Shown: positions 1 to 5,410 of the stretch, piece by piece
How the letters are laid out: each line of letters starts with the position of its first letter
Position numbering within the stretch: position 1 is the first letter of the stretch
Source: Synergistaceae bacterium
GTDB lineage: Bacteria > Synergistota > Synergistia > Synergistales > Aminobacteriaceae
Length of the DNA stretch: 11,634 nt
Reading direction: 5' to 3'
Assembly: GCA_017448375.1 (NCBI GenBank)
Contig: JAFSLR010000341.1
Span: forward strand, 1-11,634
Made by a program: the position numbers and the translations under genes
Notes under the pieces: generated by a model
Seen by the model: only the letters and a program-made list of their open reading frames with translations
The model's database searches: none
Told to the model about the DNA's origin: nothing

Positions 1-63
1 AGTCTCAAGCATAATCTCACGTTTTGCGGACATTTCGGCCGCGTCTTTCTCAGAGTTCCTCAT
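1..63 (-). CDS. Partial TetR-like transcriptional regulator (N-terminus only)
   Basis: Only the first 21 codons lie in the window; the gene runs off the left edge. The ATG at 63 is preceded on its own strand by a GAGGA ribosome-binding site about eight bases upstream. The visible residues include KREIMLET, which resembles the start of helix 1 in TetR-family DNA-binding domains, where a Lys/Arg-rich stretch leads into an Ile-Leu-x-Ala/Thr helix. TetR proteins are usually dimeric repressors of a divergent neighbour, and here the divergent neighbour is the exported MsrAB gene. An inner ATG at 33 is possible but has no good ribosome-binding site. The family call rests on very few residues and could be wrong; the existence of a gene is better supported than its family. 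Confidence 0.5.
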   Translation of the reverse strand, partial: MRNSEKDAAEMSAKREIMLET

Positions 64-73
64 GGATAATTCC

Positions 74-148
74 TCAATGCGATATGATGTTTATCATGAT
101 AGTTAATTTATCACTGTGAAGGTTTAGTGTCAAATACTTCACAAGCAT
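74..148 (-). CDS. Possible 24-codon leader ORF upstream of the TetR-like gene
   Basis: An ATG at 148 (minus strand) has a strong AAAGGAG site five bases upstream and opens a 24-codon frame ending in TGA ten bases before the TetR-like start. The peptide is rich in Leu, Ile and Asn and has no recognisable motif. The frame contains both the best sigma-70-type promoter for the regulator (105-133) and the inverted repeat at 115-143. It would therefore be translated only from a transcript that starts further upstream. It could be a leader peptide, or a chance ORF in AT-rich DNA; I lean towards chance. Confidence 0.2.
   Translation of the reverse strand: MLVKYLTLNLHSDKLTIMINIISH
105..133 (-). promoter_or_regulatory. 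Candidate sigma-70-type promoter for the TetR-like gene
   Basis: On the minus strand a perfect TTGACA (-35) at 133-128 is followed after exactly 17 bases by TAAATT (-10) at 110-105. The start would fall about 35 bases before the ATG at 63. The -35 box lies inside the inverted repeat 115-143, which is the arrangement expected for an autorepressed regulator. Identified by eye only. Confidence 0.45.
115..143. promoter_or_regulatory. Inverted repeat, candidate operator
   Basis: TGTGAAG at 115-121 is the exact reverse complement of CTTCACA at 137-143, with a 15-base spacer. The arms flank the -35 box of the leftward promoter and lie about 35 bases upstream of the rightward -10 candidate. A repressor bound here could control both divergent genes. 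A second short palindrome, TATCATGATA, lies at 92-101. A role as operator is inferred from position. Confidence 0.35.
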
Positions 149-175
149 AATTACTCCTTTAATTTTTGTGTGTAT

Positions 176-181
176 TATAAT
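176..181 (+). promoter_or_regulatory. Candidate -10 box for msrAB
   Basis: A consensus TATAAT lies 51 bases upstream of the GTG start at 233. No convincing -35 box is found at the usual distance, so the promoter may be weak, activator-dependent, or misjudged in this AT-rich stretch. Confidence 0.3.
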
Positions 182-232
182 ACTGCTACAATTATAAAAA
201 CTCCTGTACAGTTTTAGAAAGAAGGATGACTC

Positions 233-1231
233 GTGAAATATTTATTGTTATTTTTGGCTGTTACAATCTTTAATCATTTCTTAGGAGTGAGCGCAACAGG
301 GGCAGCATTCAGCAAGACACAGGATATATATTTTGCGGGGGGCTGTTTCTGGGGTGTTCAAAAATTCTTCGATCAGTTTGACGGCGTGATAAATACAGAA
401 GCAGGCTACGCGAATGGACCTTCAAAAAAAGCTCCGACTTACTCCGATGTCTGCTCAGGAAGCGGCCATGCTGAGACTGTTCGTGTCTCATATGATCCCG
501 GCAAAATATCTCTGTCTGAACTGATAAACAATTACTTTCTCATAATCGATCCGCTATCTGTGAATAAGCAGGGGAATGACAGAGGTTGTCAATATCGCAC
601 TGGAATTTATTACACGGACGAAAAGCTGTTGCCTGAACTTGAAGCCGTTTATCAAACTCATGAAAAGAAAATCGGCCGTAAACTTGCAGTTGAACTTCTC
701 CCGTTAAAAAATTTCTTCCGTGCTGAAGAGTATCATCAGAAATATTTGGATAAAAATCCTAATGGCTATTGTCATATTCCGGCAAAATTTTTCTCATTAA
801 ATGAACAGGCTCTCCGTCAGCGTATAGGCGACTTGTCTTACGAAGTTACACAGAACGGTGCAACGGAATACGCTTTCACAGGAAAGTATGACAAATTCTT
901 TGAACGCGGACTCTATGTCGATATTGTAACTGGTGAACCGCTTTTCACTTCAATGAATAAATACGATTCTGGATGCGGATGGCCGGCGTTTACAAAACCC
1001 ATAAACAATGAGGCAATAACAGAGCATACAGACAAATCACACGGAATGATTCGGACAGAGGTACGAAGCAGAAAAGGAAATTCACATCTTGGGCATGTCT
1101 TCAATGACGGCCCGAAAGAAACAGGCGGTTTGAGATACTGCATTAATTCTGCCGCGCTGCGTTTCATTCCTTATGAAGAACTTGAAGAACAAGGATATGG
1201 TGAGTATAAGAGGCTATTTGAGAAAGAATAA
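233..1231 (+). CDS. msrAB: Exported bifunctional peptide methionine sulfoxide reductase MsrA/MsrB
   Basis: This 332-residue fusion reduces both stereoisomers of oxidised methionine in proteins: the MsrA half acts on the S form and the MsrB half on the R form. A hydrophobic N-terminus (about residues 3-20, ending in a GVSA-type cleavage site) predicts export from the cytoplasm. MsrA covers about residues 31-185, with the GGCFWG active site (catalytic Cys38) and a likely resolving Cys180. MsrB covers about 195-325, with SGCGWP (Cys248, resolving) and RYCINSA (Cys303, catalytic). The two CxxC zinc motifs of classical MsrB are absent, as in the zinc-free MsrB domains of pneumococcal MsrAB and neisserial PilB. 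Unlike PilB there is no thioredoxin-like domain, so an external reductant is needed; no CcdA-like partner is in the window. The GTG start is supported by an AAGAAGGA site five to seven bases upstream. Function is very secure; location is predicted. Confidence 0.95.
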   Translation: MKYLLLFLAVTIFNHFLGVSATGAAFSKTQDIYFAGGCFWGVQKFFDQFDGVINTEAGYANGPSKKAPTYSDVCSGSGHAETVRVSYDPGKISLSELINNYFLIIDPLSVNKQGNDRGCQYRTGIYYTDEKLLPELEAVYQTHEKKIGRKLAVELLPLKNFFRAEEYHQKYLDKNPNGYCHIPAKFFSLNEQALRQRIGDLSYEVTQNGATEYAFTGKYDKFFERGLYVDIVTGEPLFTSMNKYDSGCGWPAFTKPINNEAITEHTDKSHGMIRTEVRSRKGNSHLGHVFNDGPKETGGLRYCINSAALRFIPYEELEEQGYGEYKRLFEKE

Positions 1232-1245
1232 TCATTATGGGAGAC

Positions 1246-1315
1246 TTAAAGCGTTGGGGCATTTTGCAGGGAAAAGAAATATTCTACCCTGAACCAGATA
1301 AAATGCTCCCTTTAA
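1246..1315. other. Long imperfect hairpin downstream of msrAB
   Basis: TTAAAG at 1246-1251 pairs with CTTTAA at 1310-1315. After a four-base bulge, GGGGCATTTT at 1256-1265 pairs with AAAATGCTCC at 1300-1309 (one G-U pair). Inside these, CAGGG at 1267-1271 pairs with CCCTG at 1287-1291. The structure begins 15 bases after the msrAB stop codon. It may terminate or stabilise the msrAB transcript, but it lacks a clear run of T, so it is not a textbook intrinsic terminator. Confidence 0.35.
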
Positions 1316-1324
1316 TGCCATGAC

Positions 1325-1351
1325 AAAAAACAGACCGCTCTTCACGGCCTG
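1325..1351 (-). terminator. Rho-independent terminator of the helicase gene
   Basis: Read on the minus strand, CAGGCCG (1351-1345), a seven-base loop and CGGTCTG (1337-1331) form a seven-pair stem with one G-U pair. Six T residues follow directly (1330-1325). It starts 14 bases after the helicase stop codon. On the plus strand the A run comes first and no T run follows, so it works leftward only. Confidence 0.75.
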
Positions 1352-1365
1352 CAATGCTCAAAAAT

Positions 1366-2973
1366 TTACCGTCTTCGCCTCTTCTCATCGTCAGGGAATA
1401 ATCCGAACTTCGACAGACCCGCAATCCCCTGTTCAAGCCTCGACACTGCAAGCGGCATTAACTCAACAATAACGTGATTATCCTTGAGGCGTATTGCTCC
1501 GACCTCCGAACGCTCAACCTTAAGCGCACGGCACATAGCGTTCAAGACATGGCCGACATCTTGAGCCTGACTGCTACGGAAACGCTTAAACGCCCCTTTA
1601 GGCTTTGACGTTCCCGGCTTGGCTTGAGACTTGGGACGCTGTGAAGGCTTTTTGTTACGGCGTTCCTGTTCACGCTGTAATTCACGGTCTAATGCGTAAC
1701 CTTTGCTCCGTGTGCTGAGGACTGCGAGAAGTTTCGCGATTATCACTTTCGGTTCTGCGCGCGTCATCAAATCTTCCGCCCATTTAACGCACTCCCCGTA
1801 ATCAGAATCAATAGGGGACGCAAATATATCCTGTTCCGCCGAATCCCTCCATGCACTGCGAATCTTGTCGATAGCGGGTATGTCCTGCCAGTCAGTTTTG
1901 ATGTTCGTACCCCTCAGCATTTCGCGGAATCTCCCTATTTCGGGCGGTGAAAGAAGCACGATGTTCACACCTTCATGGCCGGCTCTGCCCGTTCTCCCGC
2001 TTCGGTGAATGAACGTCTCCCTGTCATCAGGCAATCCGAGCTGTATTACGTGGCTTACTCCCTCAATATCGAGACCCCTTGCCGCTACGTTTGTTGCGAC
2101 TAGGCACGGAACTGACCCCGACTTGAACGATGCTAACACCGCGTTCCGTTCGCCCTGAGTCATATCTCCCTGTAATGCCGCCGCGCTGAAGCTGTGGTCT
2201 TGAAGCCTCTGTGCAATCTCTATTGATTCCATTTTCGTATGACAGAAAACTAGACTCCTTGAAGGGTGTTCCCATAATAATATGTCAACAAGTCCCTCAA
2301 AACGTTTCTGTGATGGAATCCTGTAAACCCTGTGCGTAATATCACCGTGCTGTTCGCCCTCGTCATCAACCGCAAGCATTATAGGGTCATTGAGATAACG
2401 TCCGGCAAGCTCGCGAACTTCAGGGGGCATTGTCGCGGAAAATAACCAGCGTCTTCCTTCGGGCATTGCGTCAAGTATTGCTTCGAGTTCCTCGCGGAAT
2501 CCCATGTCAAGCATTAAATCACCCTCATCAAGCACAACGCTGTGAATGTCCTCCGTCTTGAGAGTCCCGCGCTGTATGTGGTCGCGGACTCTGCCGGGAG
2601 TCCCTGCAATGATTGCTGCCCCGTGCTTTAAGGCTTTGAGCTGGGGTACTATGTCCATTCCGCCAACGAGTGAAGCGCATGATACTTTGAGGAAACGTCC
2701 GAGAAATTCTGCCTCGTCTGCCGTCTGCTGTGCTAATTCGCGGGTGGGTGCGAGGATTAATATTTGCGGTAATCTTTCGCCTATCTTCATTTCCTGCATT
2801 AAGGGGAGAAGAAATGCGAGTGTCTTCCCTGAACCTGTCTTTGCGCGTACTATCATGTCATTGTTCCAGTCCTCTGAGAGTACGCAGTCTTGTACTTCCA
2901 TAGGGGAGTCGAATCCGTGTTCTTTGAGTGCGGATAATAATTCTTTTCTGAGGCCGTATGAGCTGAAATCCAA
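1366..2973 (-). CDS. DbpA-like DEAD-box ATP-dependent RNA helicase with variant DEGD motif II
   Basis: A cytoplasmic RNA helicase expected to remodel structured RNA, plausibly in ribosome assembly. Numbered from the start used here (535 aa): Q-motif Gln28, Walker A AKTGSGKT 44-51, motif Ia PTRELAQ, TPGR, motif II DEGD 149-152, SAT 179-181, then ATNVAARGLDIE and HRSGRTGRAG in the second RecA lobe. A basic Lys/Ser/Pro linker leads to a C-terminal domain (about 470-520) resembling the RRM-like RNA-binding domain of DbpA, and the protein ends in four arginines. Motif II usually reads DEAD; here Ala is replaced by Gly, while the catalytic Asp-Glu and final Asp remain, so activity is likely kept. 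Start choice: a TTG at 2991 also opens the frame but overlaps the GGAGG site. The TTG at 2973 lies 11 bases after GGAGG and gives the usual family N-terminus; an ATT at 2976 is also possible. The gene is monocistronic, with its own promoter and terminator. Confidence 0.9.
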   Translation of the reverse strand: MDFSSYGLRKELLSALKEHGFDSPMEVQDCVLSEDWNNDMIVRAKTGSGKTLAFLLPLMQEMKIGERLPQILILAPTRELAQQTADEAEFLGRFLKVSCASLVGGMDIVPQLKALKHGAAIIAGTPGRVRDHIQRGTLKTEDIHSVVLDEGDLMLDMGFREELEAILDAMPEGRRWLFSATMPPEVRELAGRYLNDPIMLAVDDEGEQHGDITHRVYRIPSQKRFEGLVDILLWEHPSRSLVFCHTKMESIEIAQRLQDHSFSAAALQGDMTQGERNAVLASFKSGSVPCLVATNVAARGLDIEGVSHVIQLGLPDDRETFIHRSGRTGRAGHEGVNIVLLSPPEIGRFREMLRGTNIKTDWQDIPAIDKIRSAWRDSAEQDIFASPIDSDYGECVKWAEDLMTRAEPKVIIAKLLAVLSTRSKGYALDRELQREQERRNKKPSQRPKSQAKPGTSKPKGAFKRFRSSQAQDVGHVLNAMCRALKVERSEVGAIRLKDNHVIVELMPLAVSRLEQGIAGLSKFGLFPDDEKRRRR

Positions 2974-3004
2974 AATGTGTAATTCCTCCAAAAATTTTGT
3001 TGCT

Positions 3005-3175
3005 TTACTGTGTATTATCGCACATTAATCGCTTAATTTTCCGGCAGGCTTCAAGATTTAGTGTGATAAATTCTTCCTGTGTCATTTGGGATTTGAAGAA
3101 AGCGTTATACATTTCGTAAGTGTTGTTGACATTGATTTGATACTTTGATGGGTGATAAAATAAAAAAATTGAAAA
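3005..3175 (-). pseudogene. Possible gene remnant upstream of the helicase
   Basis: A stop-free frame of 56 codons ends in TAA at 3007-3005, just upstream of the helicase. Its first ATG is at 3112, giving 35 residues, but it has no ribosome-binding site. The translation looks protein-like, with amphipathic segments such as MTQEEFITLNLEACRKIKRL, and it reads through the helicase promoter candidate. It may be the tail of a degraded gene or a chance ORF. I do not recognise it. Confidence 0.2.
3014..3019 (-). promoter_or_regulatory. Candidate extended -10 box for the helicase gene
   Basis: On the minus strand GATAAT is preceded by TGC, giving an extended -10 (TGnGATAAT) about 41 bases before the TTG start. 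No good -35 box is visible, which extended -10 promoters can tolerate. Confidence 0.35.
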
Positions 3176-3253
3176 TTATGTTGGTTCAGAGACATTCGAG
3201 CCATAAGAGATTCAGAAAGTTATAACAAGTTTGCGTGAAAGGTGATTAGAAAT

Positions 3254-3853
3254 TTGAACGAACGTATGAAGATGACCGCTGGAGAATTATACAACCCGGG
3301 TGATGATGAACTGTATATGTTAAGGACGAAAGCCCATAAACTTTGCATGATGTACAACCAGCTTTTTGACACTGACGAGGAAGAACGCTATAAGATTCTG
3401 CGTGAGCTTCTGCCGTATTCGGATCATGAGGCATATTTTCAGGGAAATATATTTTTCGATTACGGGATAAACATTCACATCGGGAAAAACTTTTACGCTA
3501 ATTTCGGGACGGTTATACTTGACGTTTGCTCGGTGAAAATCGGTGATAATGTAATGCTGGGGACAAATGTATCACTCTTAACCCCTATGCACCCGCTGAA
3601 ATGGCAGGAACGAAACGCCAAGCCCGACTCTGAAGGCAACCTGATACAGCTTGAGTACGGGAAGCCGATAACGATTGAGAGTAACTGCTGGCTCGCCTCG
3701 AACGTAACAGTAACAGGAGGCGTAACAATCGGCGAAGGCTCTGTGATTGGCGCGGGAAGTGTCGTAACAAAAGATATACCTGTGGGAGTTCTTGCGGCTG
3801 GGAATCCATGCAGGGTCATCAAGGCCATAACAGATGACAATGACAGCCATTAA
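3254..3853 (+). CDS. Maltose/galactoside-type O-acetyltransferase (left-handed beta-helix family)
   Basis: A 199-residue enzyme of the Maa/LacA/NodL group, which transfers acetyl from acetyl-CoA to a hydroxyl on a sugar or related acceptor; the acceptor cannot be read from the sequence. The N-terminus (MKMTAGELYNP) matches the helical maltose-acetyltransferase cap, whose family consensus is M-x-aGelY. The middle and C-terminal part carry hexapeptide-repeat segments such as GDNVMLGTNV and VTIGEGSVIGAGSVV. His113 in TPMHPL is the expected catalytic base, and the family ending AAGNPCRVIK is present. Length is normal. Start: a GTG at 3242 is in frame, but it lies inside the AAAGGTG ribosome-binding site. 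The TTG at 3254, nine bases downstream of that site, gives the standard N-terminus. The gene stands alone, between the helicase and a region of broken frames. Confidence 0.88.
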   Translation: MNERMKMTAGELYNPGDDELYMLRTKAHKLCMMYNQLFDTDEEERYKILRELLPYSDHEAYFQGNIFFDYGINIHIGKNFYANFGTVILDVCSVKIGDNVMLGTNVSLLTPMHPLKWQERNAKPDSEGNLIQLEYGKPITIESNCWLASNVTVTGGVTIGEGSVIGAGSVVTKDIPVGVLAAGNPCRVIKAITDDNDSH

Positions 3854-3875
3854 GAACAACGCGCTTGGTGATGGT

Positions 3876-4386
3876 GATGGTGTTCATTACTGGGCATGTG
3901 CAACAGGGGCATTGTCGAAGCTGATTACGAGTTCAGCACAGAAAATAATAACGGATATCCTCATATCCGCCAAGTGAAATGAACTCATAAAGGAAACTGG
4001 AACATTGTCAATCTGTTACCCACAAGGATACTTATCGACATAACCAACTACATTAAGAAGCTGTTTTCTCAAGCATAGGTAGCTGCACTAATGCAAGTTA
4101 TTACGACATAGCAAAAGTTGCGCTCATTAAATTTGTAGAATTTATGAATGTTTTGTAAAATGTTAAATATTATAAATCCCAGAATTATGATGCGATACTG
4201 AGGAAACTTTTTAATTTGATTATTTCTTCAGGGATTACAGCATATACTATAGCTAAAAGCTACTATCCTTCGATTACTGCTACAAATTTTTTGAAGACTG
4301 ACAAGAATTATTACAAAATAATCTCAGCACAATGGACTCGGATAAAATCCGAAATCAAGGAAATATTTGATAACATAGATAAATAA
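3876..4386 (+). pseudogene. Decayed unrecognised gene split by two stops and a frameshift
   Basis: No intact gene spans this stretch, but protein-like frames can be chained. Segment 1 (3876-3979) ends at TGA 3980. The same frame resumes with KGNWNIVNLLPTRILIDI-type sequence to TAG 4076. A shift to the next frame near 4060-4075 gives a segment to TAA 4156. That frame continues 75 more codons without a start to TAA 4384, ending KEIFDNIDK. Long readable blocks joined across single lesions are typical of a pseudogene. A competing frame, ATG 3840 to TGA 3977 (45 residues with a GDGDGV motif), overlaps the end of the acetyltransferase gene, so the leftmost part is ambiguous. I do not recognise the protein. 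The last 230 bases are distinctly AT-rich compared with the neighbouring genes, which may reflect foreign origin or decay. Confidence 0.45.
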
Positions 4387-4419
4387 CTGTAAAAAATTCG
4401 GGTCTGTTAGGTAAACTTT

Positions 4420-4449
4420 GAGTATCACTGAAATTTGCTTTACGCTCAC
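4420..4449 (-). pseudogene. Remnant of an ACT-gene 5' end
   Basis: Ten codons read from a GTG at 4449 encode SVKQISV followed by Ile-Leu. The first double-ACT protein of the operon begins MSVKQISVFL. About 23 of the 30 bases are identical, and most differences are at third codon positions. After these ten codons the similarity stops. The piece lies just beyond the operon terminator, so it looks like a leftover of a third tandem ACT gene that was deleted or overwritten. It is short, but 30 bases in the same frame and orientation next to the parent gene are unlikely by chance. Confidence 0.4.
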
Positions 4450-4481
4450 TGAATTAACACTCCCGAAAAGTTCATTTGCCA

Positions 4482-4522
4482 CAAAATTATAGGAGGCCGC
4501 CGCGTTCAATGCAACAGCCCCC
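4482..4522 (-). terminator. Rho-independent terminator of the ior-ligase-ACT operon
   Basis: On the minus strand GGGGGCTGTTGC (4522-4511), loop ATTGAAC, and GCGGCGGCCTCC (4503-4492) form an uninterrupted 12-pair stem with four G-U pairs. TATAATTTTG follows. It begins 17 bases after the last ACT gene's stop. The G-U pairs become A-C mismatches on the plus strand, so the stem forms only in the leftward transcript. Confidence 0.7.
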
Positions 4523-4538
4523 AATATTTACACGCTAT

Positions 4539-4967
4539 TTACAGCACGGGAAGTTCGTCCTGAGTTATTACACGTATTCCAGCATCCGTCAAAACTTCAG
4601 CAGCCCTCGCAGTGTCGTCAACCTCAAAGACAATCCCCGCTGAATAATCCCTCATAGGAAACGGATACGCATACTCTATGTTTATTCCGGCTCCCTTCAT
4701 CACCTCAAGTACCCGGCAGAAACTCTCAGGCGAATTTGGCAGGCTCACCGCTATAACTTCCGTGAACGTCGCAGGATAGCCCATAGTCTTCAAGATTGAG
4801 GCCGTCCACAAAACATTATCCACAATCAGACGCAACACCACAATTCCGCCCAATTCCGCAGCACAGAATGACCGAACATGTATATTATTCTCAGTGAGAG
4901 TCTTCACTACCTCAAGGAATTTTCCCGGAACATGTTCAACAAATATTGATACCTCTTTGATGTTCAT
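4539..4967 (-). CDS. Tandem ACT-domain protein (second copy)
   Basis: A 142-residue protein made of two ACT domains (about 1-68 and 70-140) and nothing else. ACT domains bind small ligands, often amino acids, at domain interfaces and control partner enzymes or transporters. Such stand-alone double-ACT proteins commonly sit beside phenylacetate-CoA-ligase-like genes in anaerobes; a role as amino-acid sensor for the upstream enzymes is inferred. The first domain opens with MNIKEVSIFVEHVPGKF, matching the beta1-loop-alpha1 pattern with the ligand-loop Pro-Gly; the second has AVSLPNSPESF, where the Gly is lost. It is a diverged tandem copy of the preceding gene (both have RLIVD followed by a diverging helix, and a VLEV..GAG(I/V)N(I/V)EY block). 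Its ATG overlaps the previous stop as ATGA, with only a weak ribosome-binding site, which implies translational coupling. Confidence 0.85.
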   Translation of the reverse strand: MNIKEVSIFVEHVPGKFLEVVKTLTENNIHVRSFCAAELGGIVVLRLIVDNVLWTASILKTMGYPATFTEVIAVSLPNSPESFCRVLEVMKGAGINIEYAYPFPMRDYSAGIVFEVDDTARAAEVLTDAGIRVITQDELPVL

Positions 4968-5398
4968 ATCGCTGAAAGCTCTTCCGCTCCCATAATCTTA
5001 ACTCCCGAACCTGTAAGCGCAGATGAGGCTTTCACGTTGTCATTCACACGGAATATCATATAGGCCGTATCCGATCTCTTGTTCCCCAATATCGCATACA
5101 TGTATTCGACGTTCACGCCAGCACCGTCAAGAACTTCAAGCACCTTGTTGAGTCCCCCCGGCACGTTCGGGACTTCAACCGCAAGAACGTCCGTTAAGCT
5201 CGCAACAAATCCCGCGTCCTTGAGAGTGTTCGCAGTCCCCATTACATCATCAACAATCAGTCTCACGATCCCGAAGTCGCTCGTCTCCGCAAGTGAAAGT
5301 CCCCGCAAATCTATTCCAGCGTCAGCAAGTGCCTTTGTCATTTCGTGGAGGCAGCCCGGACGGTTTTCCAGAAAAACAGAAATCTGCTTTACGCTCAT
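4964..5398 (-). CDS. Tandem ACT-domain protein (first copy)
   Basis: A 144-residue protein of two ACT domains (about 1-68 and 70-142) with no catalytic part. The ligand-loop motifs are ENRPGCL in domain 1 and PNVPGGL in domain 2, both with the Pro-Gly or Gly expected for amino-acid-binding ACT domains. The ATG at 5398 has a strong AAGGAGGAG site lying in the 12-base gap after the ligase stop codon, so this is the better translated of the two ACT genes. It probably senses an aromatic or branched amino acid and regulates the ligase or oxidoreductase by protein contact; this is inference from context. A fragment of a further copy lies beyond the operon terminator, suggesting repeated tandem duplication. 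Confidence 0.88.
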   Translation of the reverse strand: MSVKQISVFLENRPGCLHEMTKALADAGIDLRGLSLAETSDFGIVRLIVDDVMGTANTLKDAGFVASLTDVLAVEVPNVPGGLNKVLEVLDGAGVNVEYMYAILGNKRSDTAYMIFRVNDNVKASSALTGSGVKIMGAEELSAI

Positions 5399-5410
5399 TA
5401 TTACTCCTCC

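Noticed and set aside
2991..2991. TTG at 2991 as helicase start
   Set aside because: It overlaps the GGAGG ribosome-binding site and adds six residues not usual in the family; the TTG at 2973 fits better.
2546..3028. A 160-codon rightward ORF opposite the helicase 5' part
   Set aside because: It is the complement of conserved helicase motifs, and its translation has the Ser/Arg/Cys-rich look of an antisense shadow.
3126..3131. TTGACA as a -35 box for the acetyltransferase gene
   Set aside because: No -10-like hexamer occurs at 16-18 bases; the nearest AT-rich candidates are 22 or more bases away.
3242..3242. GTG at 3242 as acetyltransferase start
   Set aside because: It lies inside the AAAGGTG ribosome-binding site; the TTG at 3254 gives the standard family N-terminus.
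4324..4524. A 66-codon leftward ORF
   Set aside because: It begins in the terminator stem, runs through the ACT remnant, and then reads antisense to the decayed gene; there is no ribosome-binding site. Only the ten ACT-like codons are meaningful.
4400..4529. Insertion-sequence-like ends (GGGTCTGTT on plus, GGGGCTGTT on minus) that could frame a small mobile element
   Set aside because: Only the first nine bases resemble each other, no target duplication is seen, and the right-hand end is fully explained as the left arm of the 12-pair operon terminator.
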